NCBI GenBank assembly: GCA_902801565.1
Contig: CADCIX010000008.1
Coordinates: 25,615-89,614 of the forward strand
Origin: an uncultured Veillonellaceae bacterium
GTDB lineage: Bacteria > Bacillota > Negativicutes > Selenomonadales > Selenomonadaceae
Reading direction: 5' to 3'
Length of the DNA stretch: 64,000 bases
Shown here: one piece after another, positions 1-8,448 of the stretch
Layout: each line of letters starts with the position of its first letter
Position numbering within the stretch: position 1 is the first letter of the stretch
Notes under the pieces: model-generated
Told to the model about the DNA's origin: nothing
Database searches by the model: none
The model's input: the letters and a program-made list of their open reading frames with translations, nothing else
Position numbers and translations under genes: made by a program

Positions 1-1
1 T

Positions 2-730
2 ATGTACGAGGAGAACGGCCACGCAAAGATGGTGGCCTTTGTGGAAAATCTGCTGGGGGAAATCGTGGAGCAGCAGGAGGTTTGCCCGGAGCAGGTGACA
101 AAGGATATCTTTCCAACGGCCCTTCGACCACTGCTCAAGAAATATCCCCAGACGACCCTGGTGGTTGTGGGGATGCCGGGATCGGAGGTGAACGGGACAC
201 TGGAGGTGGTGGACTATCCGGCGCTCAAGGGGATGCCTTTTTCCAAGTGGCTCGCGGCAGAGCTGGATCGTCCGGTGTATTTTACGAATGATATCCATGC
301 AGCGGTGGCGGGCTCCGGCAATTTTTTCGGCAAGACCGTGGAGGAAGAAACCGTCATTGGCGTCTACTGGCCACAGAACTCTCCGCCGGAAGCGGGAATC
401 CTGCTGAGGGGAAAGCTCTATGCGGGACGGGATGGCATCGCAGGGGAGCTTGGGCACCGTTTCCAGAGGGAATGGCAGCCGCCAAGGGATGCGGTGCGGG
501 AGGCCGCCCGGGTGGTTTCCCTCATGACGCGTATCTGGAATCCCCATGGAATGGTTCTTTACAATGAGAAATTGCGCATGGAGGACCTGTCGCGCATCAT
601 CGAGATCTGCAGCAGGGAGATTCCGGCGAAATTCCTGCCTACCATTGTCATCCGCCCCGATATCCGCGAGGATTACGGGCAGGGCATATATGCCCTGGCA
701 GGGAGTTATCTTTCTGCTATGAAATCTTAA
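2..730 (+). CDS. ROK-family sugar kinase/regulator-like protein (5' truncated by window edge)
   Basis: The protein matches the body of the ROK (repressor, ORF, kinase) family: a V-V-G-M-P-G segment near residues 55-60, an N-D pair at 96-97 (sugar-binding position in ROK kinases) and G-R-D-G-I-A-G-E-L-G-H at 142-152, the usual approach to the ROK signature. The N-terminal D-x-G-G-T phosphate loop is not present; only one base precedes the first ATG, so the gene most likely begins outside the window. The Cys cluster that binds zinc in canonical ROK kinases after the G-H motif is missing (residues 153-170 contain no Cys). Kinase activity is therefore uncertain. It is followed closely by a membrane protein gene at 773. 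Confidence 0.7.
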   Translation: MYEENGHAKMVAFVENLLGEIVEQQEVCPEQVTKDIFPTALRPLLKKYPQTTLVVVGMPGSEVNGTLEVVDYPALKGMPFSKWLAAELDRPVYFTNDIHAAVAGSGNFFGKTVEEETVIGVYWPQNSPPEAGILLRGKLYAGRDGIAGELGHRFQREWQPPRDAVREAARVVSLMTRIWNPHGMVLYNEKLRMEDLSRIIEICSREIPAKFLPTIVIRPDIREDYGQGIYALAGSYLSAMKS

Positions 731-772
731 CAGCTGCATGATTCGGAATATTGGAAGGGGAGGGGGCAGATT

Positions 773-1576
773 ATGGCATTGACGGCACCGACAGCACCGT
801 CGCCGCCAACACCGCCAACGCCGCCTACCGTCACCTTTGAGGGAGGCGGCAGCGTGACGGAAACCACAAGACCGCAAAGCCATGGCCCGCAGACGGAGGA
901 CGAGATCCATGAACAGCAGGCCAGGGAAGCTGTGGCCAACGGTGGCAGCGGCCCTCTCTCCAAGACAACGGTGACCAGGCCCGAGGAGAAAGGGAAGGAG
1001 CAGGGGGACCAGACCAATCAGGGTTCCCCCGGCCAACAGACGAAGCCCGCAACCCAGGCACCGGCTGGTGGGAGCACGACCAGCCGCACCACGGTCCAGC
1101 AGGATGCCCAGGCCCAGATGCTGCTGGAGGAACCCGAGGGGCAAGGCGTACAGACGAAGCAGGAAGTGACAGCCAGGATACCGGAGTCCCCCAGTTATCA
1201 CGGGATGCTCTATTGGGGCAGCACGATCCTTTCCGTTGCCGTGCTGGTGGCGGTGCTGCTCCGCAAGGTGATGGTCCGCAAGGGCGAGGTGCAGGGGAAG
1301 GTGAGCCCGGAGACGGATCCTTCACCCGCTTCGGAGGTTAAGCCGAGAGTGGGGATGACAGCGGCGGAAGTCCTGCAGGAAATCGAGGTGCAGGAAACGC
1401 GGCAGCGCATGGCTCCCCCTGCCAGGGTTGCCAGGGAATATGCCAGCCAGTCGGCGGCACCGCCTCCCAAGAAAAAGGCGCCCCTTCGCGAGCAGCCCGC
1501 GCCAAAGCCGGCAAAGCGACAGAACCGCCGGGGAACCCAGGAAGAGGAACGCGAGCACTTCGAGGTACGTATTTAA
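773..1576 (+). CDS. Proline/threonine-rich single-pass membrane protein of unknown function
   Basis: I do not recognise a family. The 267-residue product starts with a Pro/Thr-rich stretch (residues 4-20), continues as a low-complexity hydrophilic Gln/Glu/Gly/Thr-rich region to about 140, has one hydrophobic segment at about 148-165 and ends in a basic, Pro/Lys/Arg-rich tail. This suggests a single-pass protein with an extracytoplasmic low-complexity arm and a cytoplasmic basic tail. A strong purine-rich ribosome binding site (GGGGAGGGGG) precedes the ATG. It lies 42 bp after the ROK gene in the same orientation, so cotranscription is possible. The low complexity creates many overlapping open frames on the other strand, which I regard as shadows. 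Confidence 0.6.
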   Translation: MALTAPTAPSPPTPPTPPTVTFEGGGSVTETTRPQSHGPQTEDEIHEQQAREAVANGGSGPLSKTTVTRPEEKGKEQGDQTNQGSPGQQTKPATQAPAGGSTTSRTTVQQDAQAQMLLEEPEGQGVQTKQEVTARIPESPSYHGMLYWGSTILSVAVLVAVLLRKVMVRKGEVQGKVSPETDPSPASEVKPRVGMTAAEVLQEIEVQETRQRMAPPARVAREYASQSAAPPPKKKAPLREQPAPKPAKRQNRRGTQEEEREHFEVRI

Positions 1577-1586
1577 CCTTTTTTTC

Positions 1587-1624
1587 TTGGTAAACTTGAT
1601 AAAATCTACCAAATAAAGTACAAT
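1587..1624 (+). promoter_or_regulatory. Promoter and candidate DeoR operator
   Basis: A sigma-70 type promoter is visible: TTGATA at 1596-1601, 17-bp spacer, TACAAT at 1619-1624, about 50 bp before the deoR-like start. An inverted repeat TTGGTA (1587-1592) / TACCAA (1607-1612) straddles the -35 box. A repressor bound there would occlude RNA polymerase, so autoregulation by the downstream DeoR protein is a reasonable inference. Confidence 0.55.
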
Positions 1625-1674
1625 GACACTAGAGAACAAGAGAAAACAATACGTATTTGAGAGGTAGATGAAAT

Positions 1675-2442
1675 ATGTTTTTGGAGGAGCGCCAGCAGGC
1701 CATCATGGACATGCTGACACAAGAGGGAAAGGTCAAGGTCAAGGAACTCAGCGAGAAATTCCAGGTGACGGAGGACTGTATCCGCAAGGACCTCGGTGCA
1801 TTGGAAAAGCAGGGAAAACTGAAAAGGACCTATGGCGGTGCGGTGGCCCATCGTGAGAACCTGCACATGCTGGAGGTCAGCAAGCACAGGGACACGGATG
1901 TGGAGGCAAAGCGGCAGATTGCCCAGGCAGCCATGCGGCTCATCAAGGACAAGGAAATGGTCTTTTTGGACATTTCCACCAGCAATCTTGCCATTGCCGA
2001 ACTGTTGGTGAAGGAGGAACGCGATATATCGGTGGTCACGAACATGATCGATATTCTCGTGATTCTTGCCCGCAACCCGAACATCCGGCTGGTCTTTGCA
2101 GGCGGCAAGCTCAACAAGAGCCGCGATGGTTTCTGGGGTGGCATGACACTGGACTTCATTTCCCGTTTGAAGCCCGATATTGCCTTTGTGGGTGCCGTGG
2201 GTGTCGATGTGAAGGAGAACAGCGTTTCCACCTATGATATCGAGGATGGTATCAACAAGGCGGCCATCATCCGCGTTTCGAAGCGGGCCTATGTGGTGGC
2301 GGAGGCGCGGAAGCTCAACTCGGATGGAAACTATAACTATACGACACTGGACACGCTTTCTGGCCTTGTCACGGATTCCAGGCCTGCGCCGGATATCTGT
2401 GAGGCGGCGGCCAAATATGGGGTTGATATCATTTTGCCATGA
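1675..2442 (+). CDS. DeoR/GlpR-family transcriptional regulator
   Basis: The 255-residue product has the standard DeoR layout: N-terminal winged helix-turn-helix (about 1-57, with E-E-R-Q-Q-A-I near the start and a recognition helix around 30-45) followed by the sugar-phosphate-responsive DeoRC sensor domain (about 75-235, with F-L-D-I-S-T-S and V-T-N-M motifs). Members repress or activate sugar catabolic genes and respond to phosphorylated sugars. The start is supported by the GAGAGG ribosome binding site. Its stop overlaps the start of the sulfatase gene (ATGA at 2439-2442), so the two are translationally coupled, which is unusual for a sugar regulator. The ROK protein upstream fits a sugar-sensing context. 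The effector cannot be told. Confidence 0.85.
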   Translation: MFLEERQQAIMDMLTQEGKVKVKELSEKFQVTEDCIRKDLGALEKQGKLKRTYGGAVAHRENLHMLEVSKHRDTDVEAKRQIAQAAMRLIKDKEMVFLDISTSNLAIAELLVKEERDISVVTNMIDILVILARNPNIRLVFAGGKLNKSRDGFWGGMTLDFISRLKPDIAFVGAVGVDVKENSVSTYDIEDGINKAAIIRVSKRAYVVAEARKLNSDGNYNYTTLDTLSGLVTDSRPAPDICEAAAKYGVDIILP

Positions 2443-4448
2443 GACAAAAAGTCAATCATTTTTGGGACAACTTTCAAGGGACAGCATGGAAAGGACTGAA
2501 GGTATTCCTTTTTTACCTTGCAGTCCTTTCCTTATGCCGTGGGTTCTTCATCTTCTGGATGCAGGACTATATGGGGCCTTCCGCGGCGGAGCGGGATGTC
2601 TGCCTGGCGCTTTGGCGCGGGCTCCGTTTGAGTTGCCAGACTGCGGGCATCCTGGCACTGGTGAGCTTCCTGCCCGCCCTTGTTCTGACGTTCTTCTGGG
2701 AAAAGGGGGAGCGCATGGCATGGAGGGGGCTGACCGGGGCCGTCCTTGTGACGTTTTCGGTGCTCTATGTGGCAAGCTTCCCTTATTACCGCCAGTTCCA
2801 TTCCAATTTCAACCAGCTTGTATTCAATGCCGCCAATGATGATATGTATGCCCTGTTCGTTTCCTTCGTGCAGGAATTCTATCTTCCGGTGCGGCTGGCA
2901 GGGGCCCTTCTTCTGGCCTATGTCCTTTGGCGGGGGCTGCAGGCTTTTCTGGGATGGAACTTTTTCGATGCGGGGAAATGGAACCTTCCCATGCCCTTGA
3001 GATTCCTGGGACGGCTTGCCTTTCTGGGCTTGCTCTATCTCGTGACCCTTCTGGGGATGTTCGGTGGTGCTTTGGGATGGGAGACGCAGGTGGACTGGGA
3101 GAATTCCGGCGTCACCAGGGATGAGTTCCTCAACGAGGCCATCCTCGACAATTTTCAGGCCTTGTATCGCGGCTATTCCATGAACCATCGCATGCTGGCC
3201 TGCAACGGGCTGGATTTCACGGCGGAGGATATCAGGAATCTTGCGGCATTGCTTGCTCATCGTTCTCCCGACTCCGACAATCTTGACGATTACCTGCGGA
3301 GAAAGGCGGGCGGGGCGCAGGTGCTGAAGCCCCGCCATATCTTTGTGGTGCTTTCGGAGAGCTACGCGAACTGGCCCCTTTTGGACAAGTATCAAGATCT
3401 CCATATTGCCGATGGCATGAGAGGCGTGATTGCCGAAGAGGACAGCGACTACTGCCCGACATTCCTTCCCGATGGCGCCAGCACGGTATCGGCAGTCATG
3501 GGCGTGGTGACGGGGTTTGCCGATGCCAATCTTTATCTCACCACCATGCCGGAGGCCTTTGCAGAGCCTTATCCAACGGCGGGAGCTCCTCAGATGGAGC
3601 GGCTGGGCTATCAGACGAACTTCTGGTATGCGGGCCCTGCCACATGGGAGCGTATCGGTGCCTTCACGAAGGCACAGGGCTTCCGGAACTTCTACAGCCG
3701 CGGGGATTTCGGCGATGTGCCGGGGAGCGTCTGGGGATGCGAGGACGAGTTCCTCTATCGGGAGATTCTTTCAAGGCTGGGGGATGGGCCGAGTTACAAT
3801 GTCATCCTCAACGCCTCCAACCATTCCCCCTACGATGTGGATGTTGCGGCAAAGGGATTCGATGCGTCCAAAGTGAGGGAGGCTCTGCCCGGGGAGGTGC
3901 AGCAGGATGAATGGCTCCTGAAGGAGCTTGGGCATTACTGGTATGCTGACAGGGAACTGGCGAAATTCATCCATGCAGTCAAGGAGAAATATCCCGACAG
4001 CCTTTTCGTCGTGGTGGGCGACCATGGGGACCGCTACAACATCGACAAGGTTCCCACGACCTATGAGCGTTACGGGATTCCCTTCATCGTGACGGGGCAG
4101 GGCATCCATAAGGGAATCCTGCTTCCCGACAGCGCGGGAAGCCAGATCGACATCGTGCCCACCCTCATCGAGCTCATTGCGCCGAAGGATTTCGAGTACA
4201 TGGCATTGGGGGGGAGCCTCACGAGAGAAAACCGCCGGGGCGTGAACTATGGCTTCTGGATCACGAGGCAGAGTATCGGCAAGGCAGATACCGTCCCACT
4301 GGTGGCGGAGAGCCTTGACGGAAGCGAAGCCCCGCCTTCCCTGGATGATGCTGCCATGCAGAACTATATCAATGCTATCCGCAGCATTTCCTGGTGGCGG
4401 CCAAAATACGGGCCGATACTGGATGAGGCTAGTGTACTGTCGCGATGA
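2439..4448 (+). CDS. LTA-synthase-like membrane sulfatase (alkaline phosphatase superfamily)
   Basis: A 669-residue membrane enzyme with about five N-terminal transmembrane segments (residues 15-215) and an extracytoplasmic sulfatase-fold domain (about 295-620). Catalytic landmarks of LtaS/OpgB-type phosphoglycerol or phosphoethanolamine transferases are visible: V-V-L-S-E-S (metal-binding Glu, about 303), G-A-S-T (candidate Thr nucleophile, about 345) and V-V-G-D-H-G-D (metal ligands, about 525). The likely role is transfer of a phospho-headgroup to a cell-surface glycan or lipid; the substrate is unknown. It overlaps the deoR stop by 4 bp. The last residues and the stop codon fall inside a palindromic repeat (4429-4594), suggesting that the element inserted at the 3' end and supplied a new C-terminus. 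Confidence 0.85.
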   Translation: MRQKVNHFWDNFQGTAWKGLKVFLFYLAVLSLCRGFFIFWMQDYMGPSAAERDVCLALWRGLRLSCQTAGILALVSFLPALVLTFFWEKGERMAWRGLTGAVLVTFSVLYVASFPYYRQFHSNFNQLVFNAANDDMYALFVSFVQEFYLPVRLAGALLLAYVLWRGLQAFLGWNFFDAGKWNLPMPLRFLGRLAFLGLLYLVTLLGMFGGALGWETQVDWENSGVTRDEFLNEAILDNFQALYRGYSMNHRMLACNGLDFTAEDIRNLAALLAHRSPDSDNLDDYLRRKAGGAQVLKPRHIFVVLSESYANWPLLDKYQDLHIADGMRGVIAEEDSDYCPTFLPDGASTVSAVMGVVTGFADANLYLTTMPEAFAEPYPTAGAPQMERLGYQTNFWYAGPATWERIGAFTKAQGFRNFYSRGDFGDVPGSVWGCEDEFLYREILSRLGDGPSYNVILNASNHSPYDVDVAAKGFDASKVREALPGEVQQDEWLLKELGHYWYADRELAKFIHAVKEKYPDSLFVVVGDHGDRYNIDKVPTTYERYGIPFIVTGQGIHKGILLPDSAGSQIDIVPTLIELIAPKDFEYMALGGSLTRENRRGVNYGFWITRQSIGKADTVPLVAESLDGSEAPPSLDDAAMQNYINAIRSISWWRPKYGPILDEASVLSR

Positions 4449-4594
4449 GGTTTAGATAAAGCAGTGCTGGATGCATCGTCAGATGCGAGGCAGAGGAGCG
4501 AAGTAGTAGCAGAGCTACGTCAAGCGACGATAACGAAGCAGATGGCGATGCAGACAGTGCTGATTATCTAAAAGTCAGCGAAACAGTACACTAG
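4429..4594. repeat. 166-bp imperfect palindromic repeat (MITE/REP-like)
   Basis: The ends are perfect 12-bp inverted repeats, CTAGTGTACTGT (4429-4440) and ACAGTACACTAG (4583-4594). Internal arms also pair: TTTAGATAA (4451-4459) with TTATCTAAA (4564-4572), and TGCATCG-type arms near 4470 and 4550. The whole segment could fold into one long hairpin. No coding capacity is visible. It overlaps the 3' end of the sulfatase gene. I infer a mobile miniature element or an extragenic palindrome family. Confidence 0.6.
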
Positions 4595-4606
4595 GCTGGA
4601 GGGACG

Positions 4607-5491
4607 ATGATGGAAGAACGACATGATCTGCTGGATTTCATGGCGGAGGGGCCTCTCCCCTTGCGTATCCTCACGCTGGAGAGTTCCTTCTATCTGCCGC
4701 GCCTGCGGCAGCGGTTTCCCAATGGGGAGCTTTATGCCATGACATCCTACGGGGAAGTGCCGGATTTTCCCGAAAACAAGGGTCTGGATATCCATTGGAG
4801 GATCGGGGATTATCGGGAGGAAGGTCTTTCTTTCTATGAGAAGGATTTTTTTGATGTCATTCTGGGGGAGTCCTGTCTGGAGTACCTTTGGAACTCCTAT
4901 GATACCCTCATGGACATCAGCCGCCGCTTGAAGGACACGGGGCATTTCCTTGGGAGCTTCCAAAATGTCCGCTATTGGCGCATCCTGGAGGATCTGCGGC
5001 AGGGGAGGTTCCCCGTCCGCGAGCGCCATCTCTATGCCAAGGATGAGGTGGTGAAGATGCTCAACGATGCCATCTTCAAGGAGATTGTCTTCTCGCCGTT
5101 CCTTCGGTTCCCGCAGGAACAGGAGGAGGCGGAGGAATTTTCCCGCATGGGTTTTGATGATTTCAACGGGGACCTCATCACGAAGTCATGGATGTTCAAG
5201 GCTTCCCGCTCCACTGCAGCGGTGGCTGCCCTGAAGGAGCTCTATACCAAAGAGATGCGCGGGGAGCTGGCACGCCTTCTGCATCGCATCGAGTACGAGG
5301 TGGAGCAGGAAAAGAATCTGGCAGCCCTTTGGGAACTCTGTGCCAGGGAGATGGTTTTCCCGGAGTATCTGCGGGATTTTGTCCATGAGATCTCCGTGCA
5401 TGAGGCAAGGGTGTGCAGGATTTTGGCGGAATCCGCACGGGCACAATCTATGGATGACTTTGCAGAGATGTTTGGGGGAGATGTGCCATGA
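4607..5491 (+). CDS. SAM-dependent methyltransferase-like protein
   Basis: The 294-residue protein resembles a class I methyltransferase fold in its first half: an R-I-L-T-L-E-S strand-turn in place of the usual glycine-rich motif I, an acidic D-I-H-W-R-I-G-D segment, then F-F-D-V-I-L-G-E-S (motif IV position) and a helix-rich middle. The C-terminal third is helical and has no recognisable domain. The glycine loop is degenerate, so SAM binding is not certain. ATG at 4607 or 4610 fits the GGAGGG site at 4597-4602. The gene overlaps the following radical SAM gene by 4 bp (ATGA), so the two are coupled and probably act together, for example on a glycyl-radical or RNA/protein modification. This functional link is inference. 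Confidence 0.55.
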   Translation: MMEERHDLLDFMAEGPLPLRILTLESSFYLPRLRQRFPNGELYAMTSYGEVPDFPENKGLDIHWRIGDYREEGLSFYEKDFFDVILGESCLEYLWNSYDTLMDISRRLKDTGHFLGSFQNVRYWRILEDLRQGRFPVRERHLYAKDEVVKMLNDAIFKEIVFSPFLRFPQEQEEAEEFSRMGFDDFNGDLITKSWMFKASRSTAAVAALKELYTKEMRGELARLLHRIEYEVEQEKNLAALWELCAREMVFPEYLRDFVHEISVHEARVCRILAESARAQSMDDFAEMFGGDVP

Positions 5492-6384
5492 ATCTGACGG
5501 ATTGCACCCTTTGCCCCCGGCTCTGTCATGTGGACCGGCGGGAACGTACCGGCTTTTGCGGAGCGGGGGAGCGGGCAAAGATTGCCCTTGTGTCCCTGCA
5601 TCCCTGGGAGGAACCGTGCCTGACGGGGGAGAAGGGTGCCGGGACGGTGTTTTTCTCCTATTGCAATCTGCGCTGCTGTTACTGCCAGAACTATGAGATC
5701 AGCCATGAAGGGAAGGGCATGGAGGTCAGCGACGAGCGTCTGGCGGAGATTTTCCTGGAGCAGCAGGAAAGGGGGGCCGCGACTCTTGACCTCGTGACGC
5801 CCACCCATTACGTGCCGCAGATCCTTCATGGGCTGGATATGGCAAGGGAAAGGGGATTCTCCCTGCCCGTGGTCTACAATTCCAGCGGCTATGAGACCCT
5901 GGGGACAATCGATGCCCTGCGCGGCTATGTGGACATCTTTTTGCCGGATCTCAAATACAGGCATGAGAAAAGCGCCCGGGAATATTCCCAGGCGCCGGAT
6001 TATTTTTTGGTGGCAAGCGAGGCCATTCGCCGGATGGTACGGCAGACAGGCCCTGCCGTGATGGATGGGGAAGGCCGCATGAGGAGGGGCGTTCTCGTGC
6101 GCCATCTCGTTCTTCCCGGCTGCCGCCATGAGAGCATGGAGCTTCTGGACTGGCTTTGGCAGGAATTCGGGAACGACATCCATATCAGCCTCATGAGCCA
6201 GTACACGCCCATGCATCACGGAAAAGAACATGGAAACCTGGGCCGGCGGCTCACCACCTTTGAGTACGAGTCAGTGGTGGAGCATGCCCTTGCCCTTGGA
6301 ATCACGCAATGCTATGTGCAGGAACGGCGGGCGGCATCCCGGGAGTATGTGCCGGAATTCGACGGGAGCGGGGTCATTCGCTGA
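5488..6384 (+). CDS. Radical SAM protein, PflA-like (COG1313 type)
   Basis: The 298-residue protein carries the radical SAM cluster C59-x3-C63-x2-C66 (C-N-L-R-C-C-Y-C) and an extra N-terminal cysteine cluster (C6, C9, C13, C24), which together are typical of the family annotated as putative pyruvate-formate-lyase-activating enzyme, COG1313. The segment P-D-L-K-Y at about 150 and the V-L-P-G-C region near 205 are also typical. It would use a [4Fe-4S] cluster to cleave S-adenosylmethionine; the target is not known. It starts inside the stop codon of the methyltransferase-like gene. Its 3' end overlaps the 3' end of the convergent GGDEF gene by about 10 bp. Confidence 0.8.
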   Translation: MNLTDCTLCPRLCHVDRRERTGFCGAGERAKIALVSLHPWEEPCLTGEKGAGTVFFSYCNLRCCYCQNYEISHEGKGMEVSDERLAEIFLEQQERGAATLDLVTPTHYVPQILHGLDMARERGFSLPVVYNSSGYETLGTIDALRGYVDIFLPDLKYRHEKSAREYSQAPDYFLVASEAIRRMVRQTGPAVMDGEGRMRRGVLVRHLVLPGCRHESMELLDWLWQEFGNDIHISLMSQYTPMHHGKEHGNLGRRLTTFEYESVVEHALALGITQCYVQERRAASREYVPEFDGSGVIR

Positions 6385-7255
6385 CAATCCGGTTCTTTCC
6401 ACGGTGTTTTGCCTCGTAGAGCCGCTCGTCCGCCAGGCGATAGGCATCCCATGGCGTTTTGAGGCTGCTGATGGCCGTGTTTGCCGCGCCGATGCTCACC
6501 GTGATGGTTCCCGTCGTGTCCTCCCAATGGATGGTGCCGGAGGATACGTTTTTCTGCATTCTGTCCAGAAGGCGGACGAAGTCGTAAAAGGCAAGCTCGT
6601 TGCTGATGAGGATGAACTCGTCGCCGCCCATGCGGACAAAGAAGGTCTGCTTCAGGGCATGCCGCTGCAGACGGTGGTTGACCGTCCGGCAGAGATATTT
6701 GAGGGCTTCGTCGCCGAATTCATGCCCGTAGACATCGTTGCACCGTTTGAAGTTGTCGATGTCGAGGAATGCCAGGGAGAAGCCGATGCCCGGTTTTGCC
6801 TGTTCCAGGAGCTCCTTGCTGCGGCTGATGAAGAAATAGCGGTTGTAGGTGTCGGTCAGGCTGTCCCGGAACAGGAGCCGCATGATGAAGGGCTGCGCCT
6901 GCCGGATCATGTTGTCCATGTCCTCGAAGGCCATGCCTTTTTCCGTGAGTTCCACAGTCAATTGATGGATCATTTCCTGTTGTTTTGCCAGGAGGTCGTA
7001 CATCTGGCGCTCTTCTTCCGACATGTTTCCGGGGTCCTTGTAGAGCTTCTTTCCCCGGCGGAGGATGTCTTCCGAGATGGACTGGATGAGCAGCGCCTGG
7101 TGGAGGGAACTCCCTTCCAGTGCCAGCAGCAGGTTCTTTTTTTCCAGAACGTAGTCGATGATGAAGCGCAGGGGAAAGATTTTCTCCTCGGGGGTCATCT
7201 GGTCGCTGCTCCTGCGGGCAAATCCGCTTGCGCCGTCTTTTTCCTGCTCATCCAT
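6374..7255 (-). CDS. GGDEF diguanylate cyclase
   Basis: The 293-residue protein has a helical N-terminal region (1-125, no transmembrane segment, likely coiled coil) and a GGDEF domain (130-290). The active-site G-G-D-E-F is intact at 210-214 and the metal ligand D165 is in L-D-I-D-N-F. The R-x-x-D inhibitory I-site expected a few residues before GGDEF is not present, so product inhibition may be lost. It makes cyclic di-GMP from two GTP. Its start overlaps the end of the FIST gene by 8 bp on the same strand; the two form a sensor-output pair. GTG/ATG choice: the ATG at 7255 sits inside the FIST 3' end, consistent with coupling. Confidence 0.9.
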   Translation of the reverse strand: MDEQEKDGASGFARRSSDQMTPEEKIFPLRFIIDYVLEKKNLLLALEGSSLHQALLIQSISEDILRRGKKLYKDPGNMSEEERQMYDLLAKQQEMIHQLTVELTEKGMAFEDMDNMIRQAQPFIMRLLFRDSLTDTYNRYFFISRSKELLEQAKPGIGFSLAFLDIDNFKRCNDVYGHEFGDEALKYLCRTVNHRLQRHALKQTFFVRMGGDEFILISNELAFYDFVRLLDRMQKNVSSGTIHWEDTTGTITVSIGAANTAISSLKTPWDAYRLADERLYEAKHRGKNRIVSE

Positions 7256-8372
7256 TGGAATTCCTCCTTTCCTGGTCGTGGCTGAACACAGCGATCACCA
7301 TTCCCTGGTTGATGTGCTGATGGTGGTACTGTTCCCCGCCGCAGTACATGCCCGCGTGGCTTCCGAGAAGACTCATGTTCTGCGCATGATTTTCCTGGAA
7401 ATTCTCGTTCTTGTAGAGCCAGTAGCGGAAGATGCATTCGCCGGTCAGGGTGAAATAAATGTCATCGTTTTCCTTCCGGATGCGTTCGATGGTTTCAGAT
7501 GCAACCTCGCGGTAGCGCCCATAGTCCATAAAGCAGATGGCGTCGTTGGGATTGATGCGCTTGTAGCAGACGAGGGTGCCATCCTCCAGCACATTGCTGA
7601 TGCCCGCCACGAAGACCCGGGAGCCGATGACGCGTCCTAAGGGGTATCGCTGGCTGATGGAGATGATCTCGTTTCGGGGTACCTGAACGATATCGGAGTA
7701 GACATCTGCGGCGGGCCGGCCGTCGATCTCGATGATGCTGCGGCTGTCCGGGTCTGCCTTGGTCACCTGATGGAAGGTGAGCTCAGTGCGCATGTAGATG
7801 TTCTCGTAATAGGTGCGGACCTTTCCATTCCTGCAGCGGATCAGGGCATAGGCACAGGCATCTTTGCAGATCTCACCGCAAAAGGCCACCTGGGTCTTTC
7901 CGATGCGCTCCGTGCCTTCGTAGACCGAGGTGCCGATCAAGGGGATATGGTGCTTGTCCAGAACGGCATTGAGGGTTGTGACGAGCATTTCCTCATTGCC
8001 GGTGCAGCACTCGAAGCATACCGTGTCTTCGTCGCCTGCGTTGAGGGACTCCACATCCTTTTGGAATTGGTAGATGTGCTGCACGGGGCATTCGTCAAGA
8101 TCCTTTATCAGCCCGCAGGCAATGCGGTATTCCTCCTCAAAGGAGAGAATGAGGATATCCGGATTGTCCACCAGATCATCATGTACCACGCTGATGCTGC
8201 AAAAACCTATGGATGGGATATTCGGGAAACGGGCTGCCAGGAAAGCGGCCGCCTCTTCCAGCGTGCCGAACTTGCTGAAAAAGAGGAGAAATTGTGGAGC
8301 TTTCACGGATTGTACGGCTTCTTCCAATGATTGTTCCAGACATTCCGCCTGTCCTTTTCCCATCCTGATCAT
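7248..8372 (-). CDS. FIST-domain sensor protein
   Basis: The 374-residue protein matches the FIST_N plus FIST_C architecture: an N-terminal half with S-I-G-F-C-S and a long stretch ending in a G-T-S-V-Y-E-G segment, and a C-terminal half with P-L-G-R-V-I, D-G-T-L-V-C-Y and G-E-C-I-F-R-Y, the last being a hallmark of FIST_C. FIST domains are proposed intracellular sensors of small ligands such as amino acids, usually encoded with chemotaxis or cyclic di-GMP proteins. Here it is overlapped by a GGDEF cyclase, so it most likely tunes that enzyme. The ATG at 8372 is preceded by TTAGGGGGATATTTC, a good ribosome binding site. It is soluble, with no signal peptide. Confidence 0.85.
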   Translation of the reverse strand: MIRMGKGQAECLEQSLEEAVQSVKAPQFLLFFSKFGTLEEAAAFLAARFPNIPSIGFCSISVVHDDLVDNPDILILSFEEEYRIACGLIKDLDECPVQHIYQFQKDVESLNAGDEDTVCFECCTGNEEMLVTTLNAVLDKHHIPLIGTSVYEGTERIGKTQVAFCGEICKDACAYALIRCRNGKVRTYYENIYMRTELTFHQVTKADPDSRSIIEIDGRPAADVYSDIVQVPRNEIISISQRYPLGRVIGSRVFVAGISNVLEDGTLVCYKRINPNDAICFMDYGRYREVASETIERIRKENDDIYFTLTGECIFRYWLYKNENFQENHAQNMSLLGSHAGMYCGGEQYHHQHINQGMVIAVFSHDQERRNSNG

Positions 8373-8448
8373 GAAATATCCCCCTAATATCCATATAATC
8401 TACTTTAATTATTCGACGTGTTTTCATAAAGTCCTTGTTTTGGATAGG

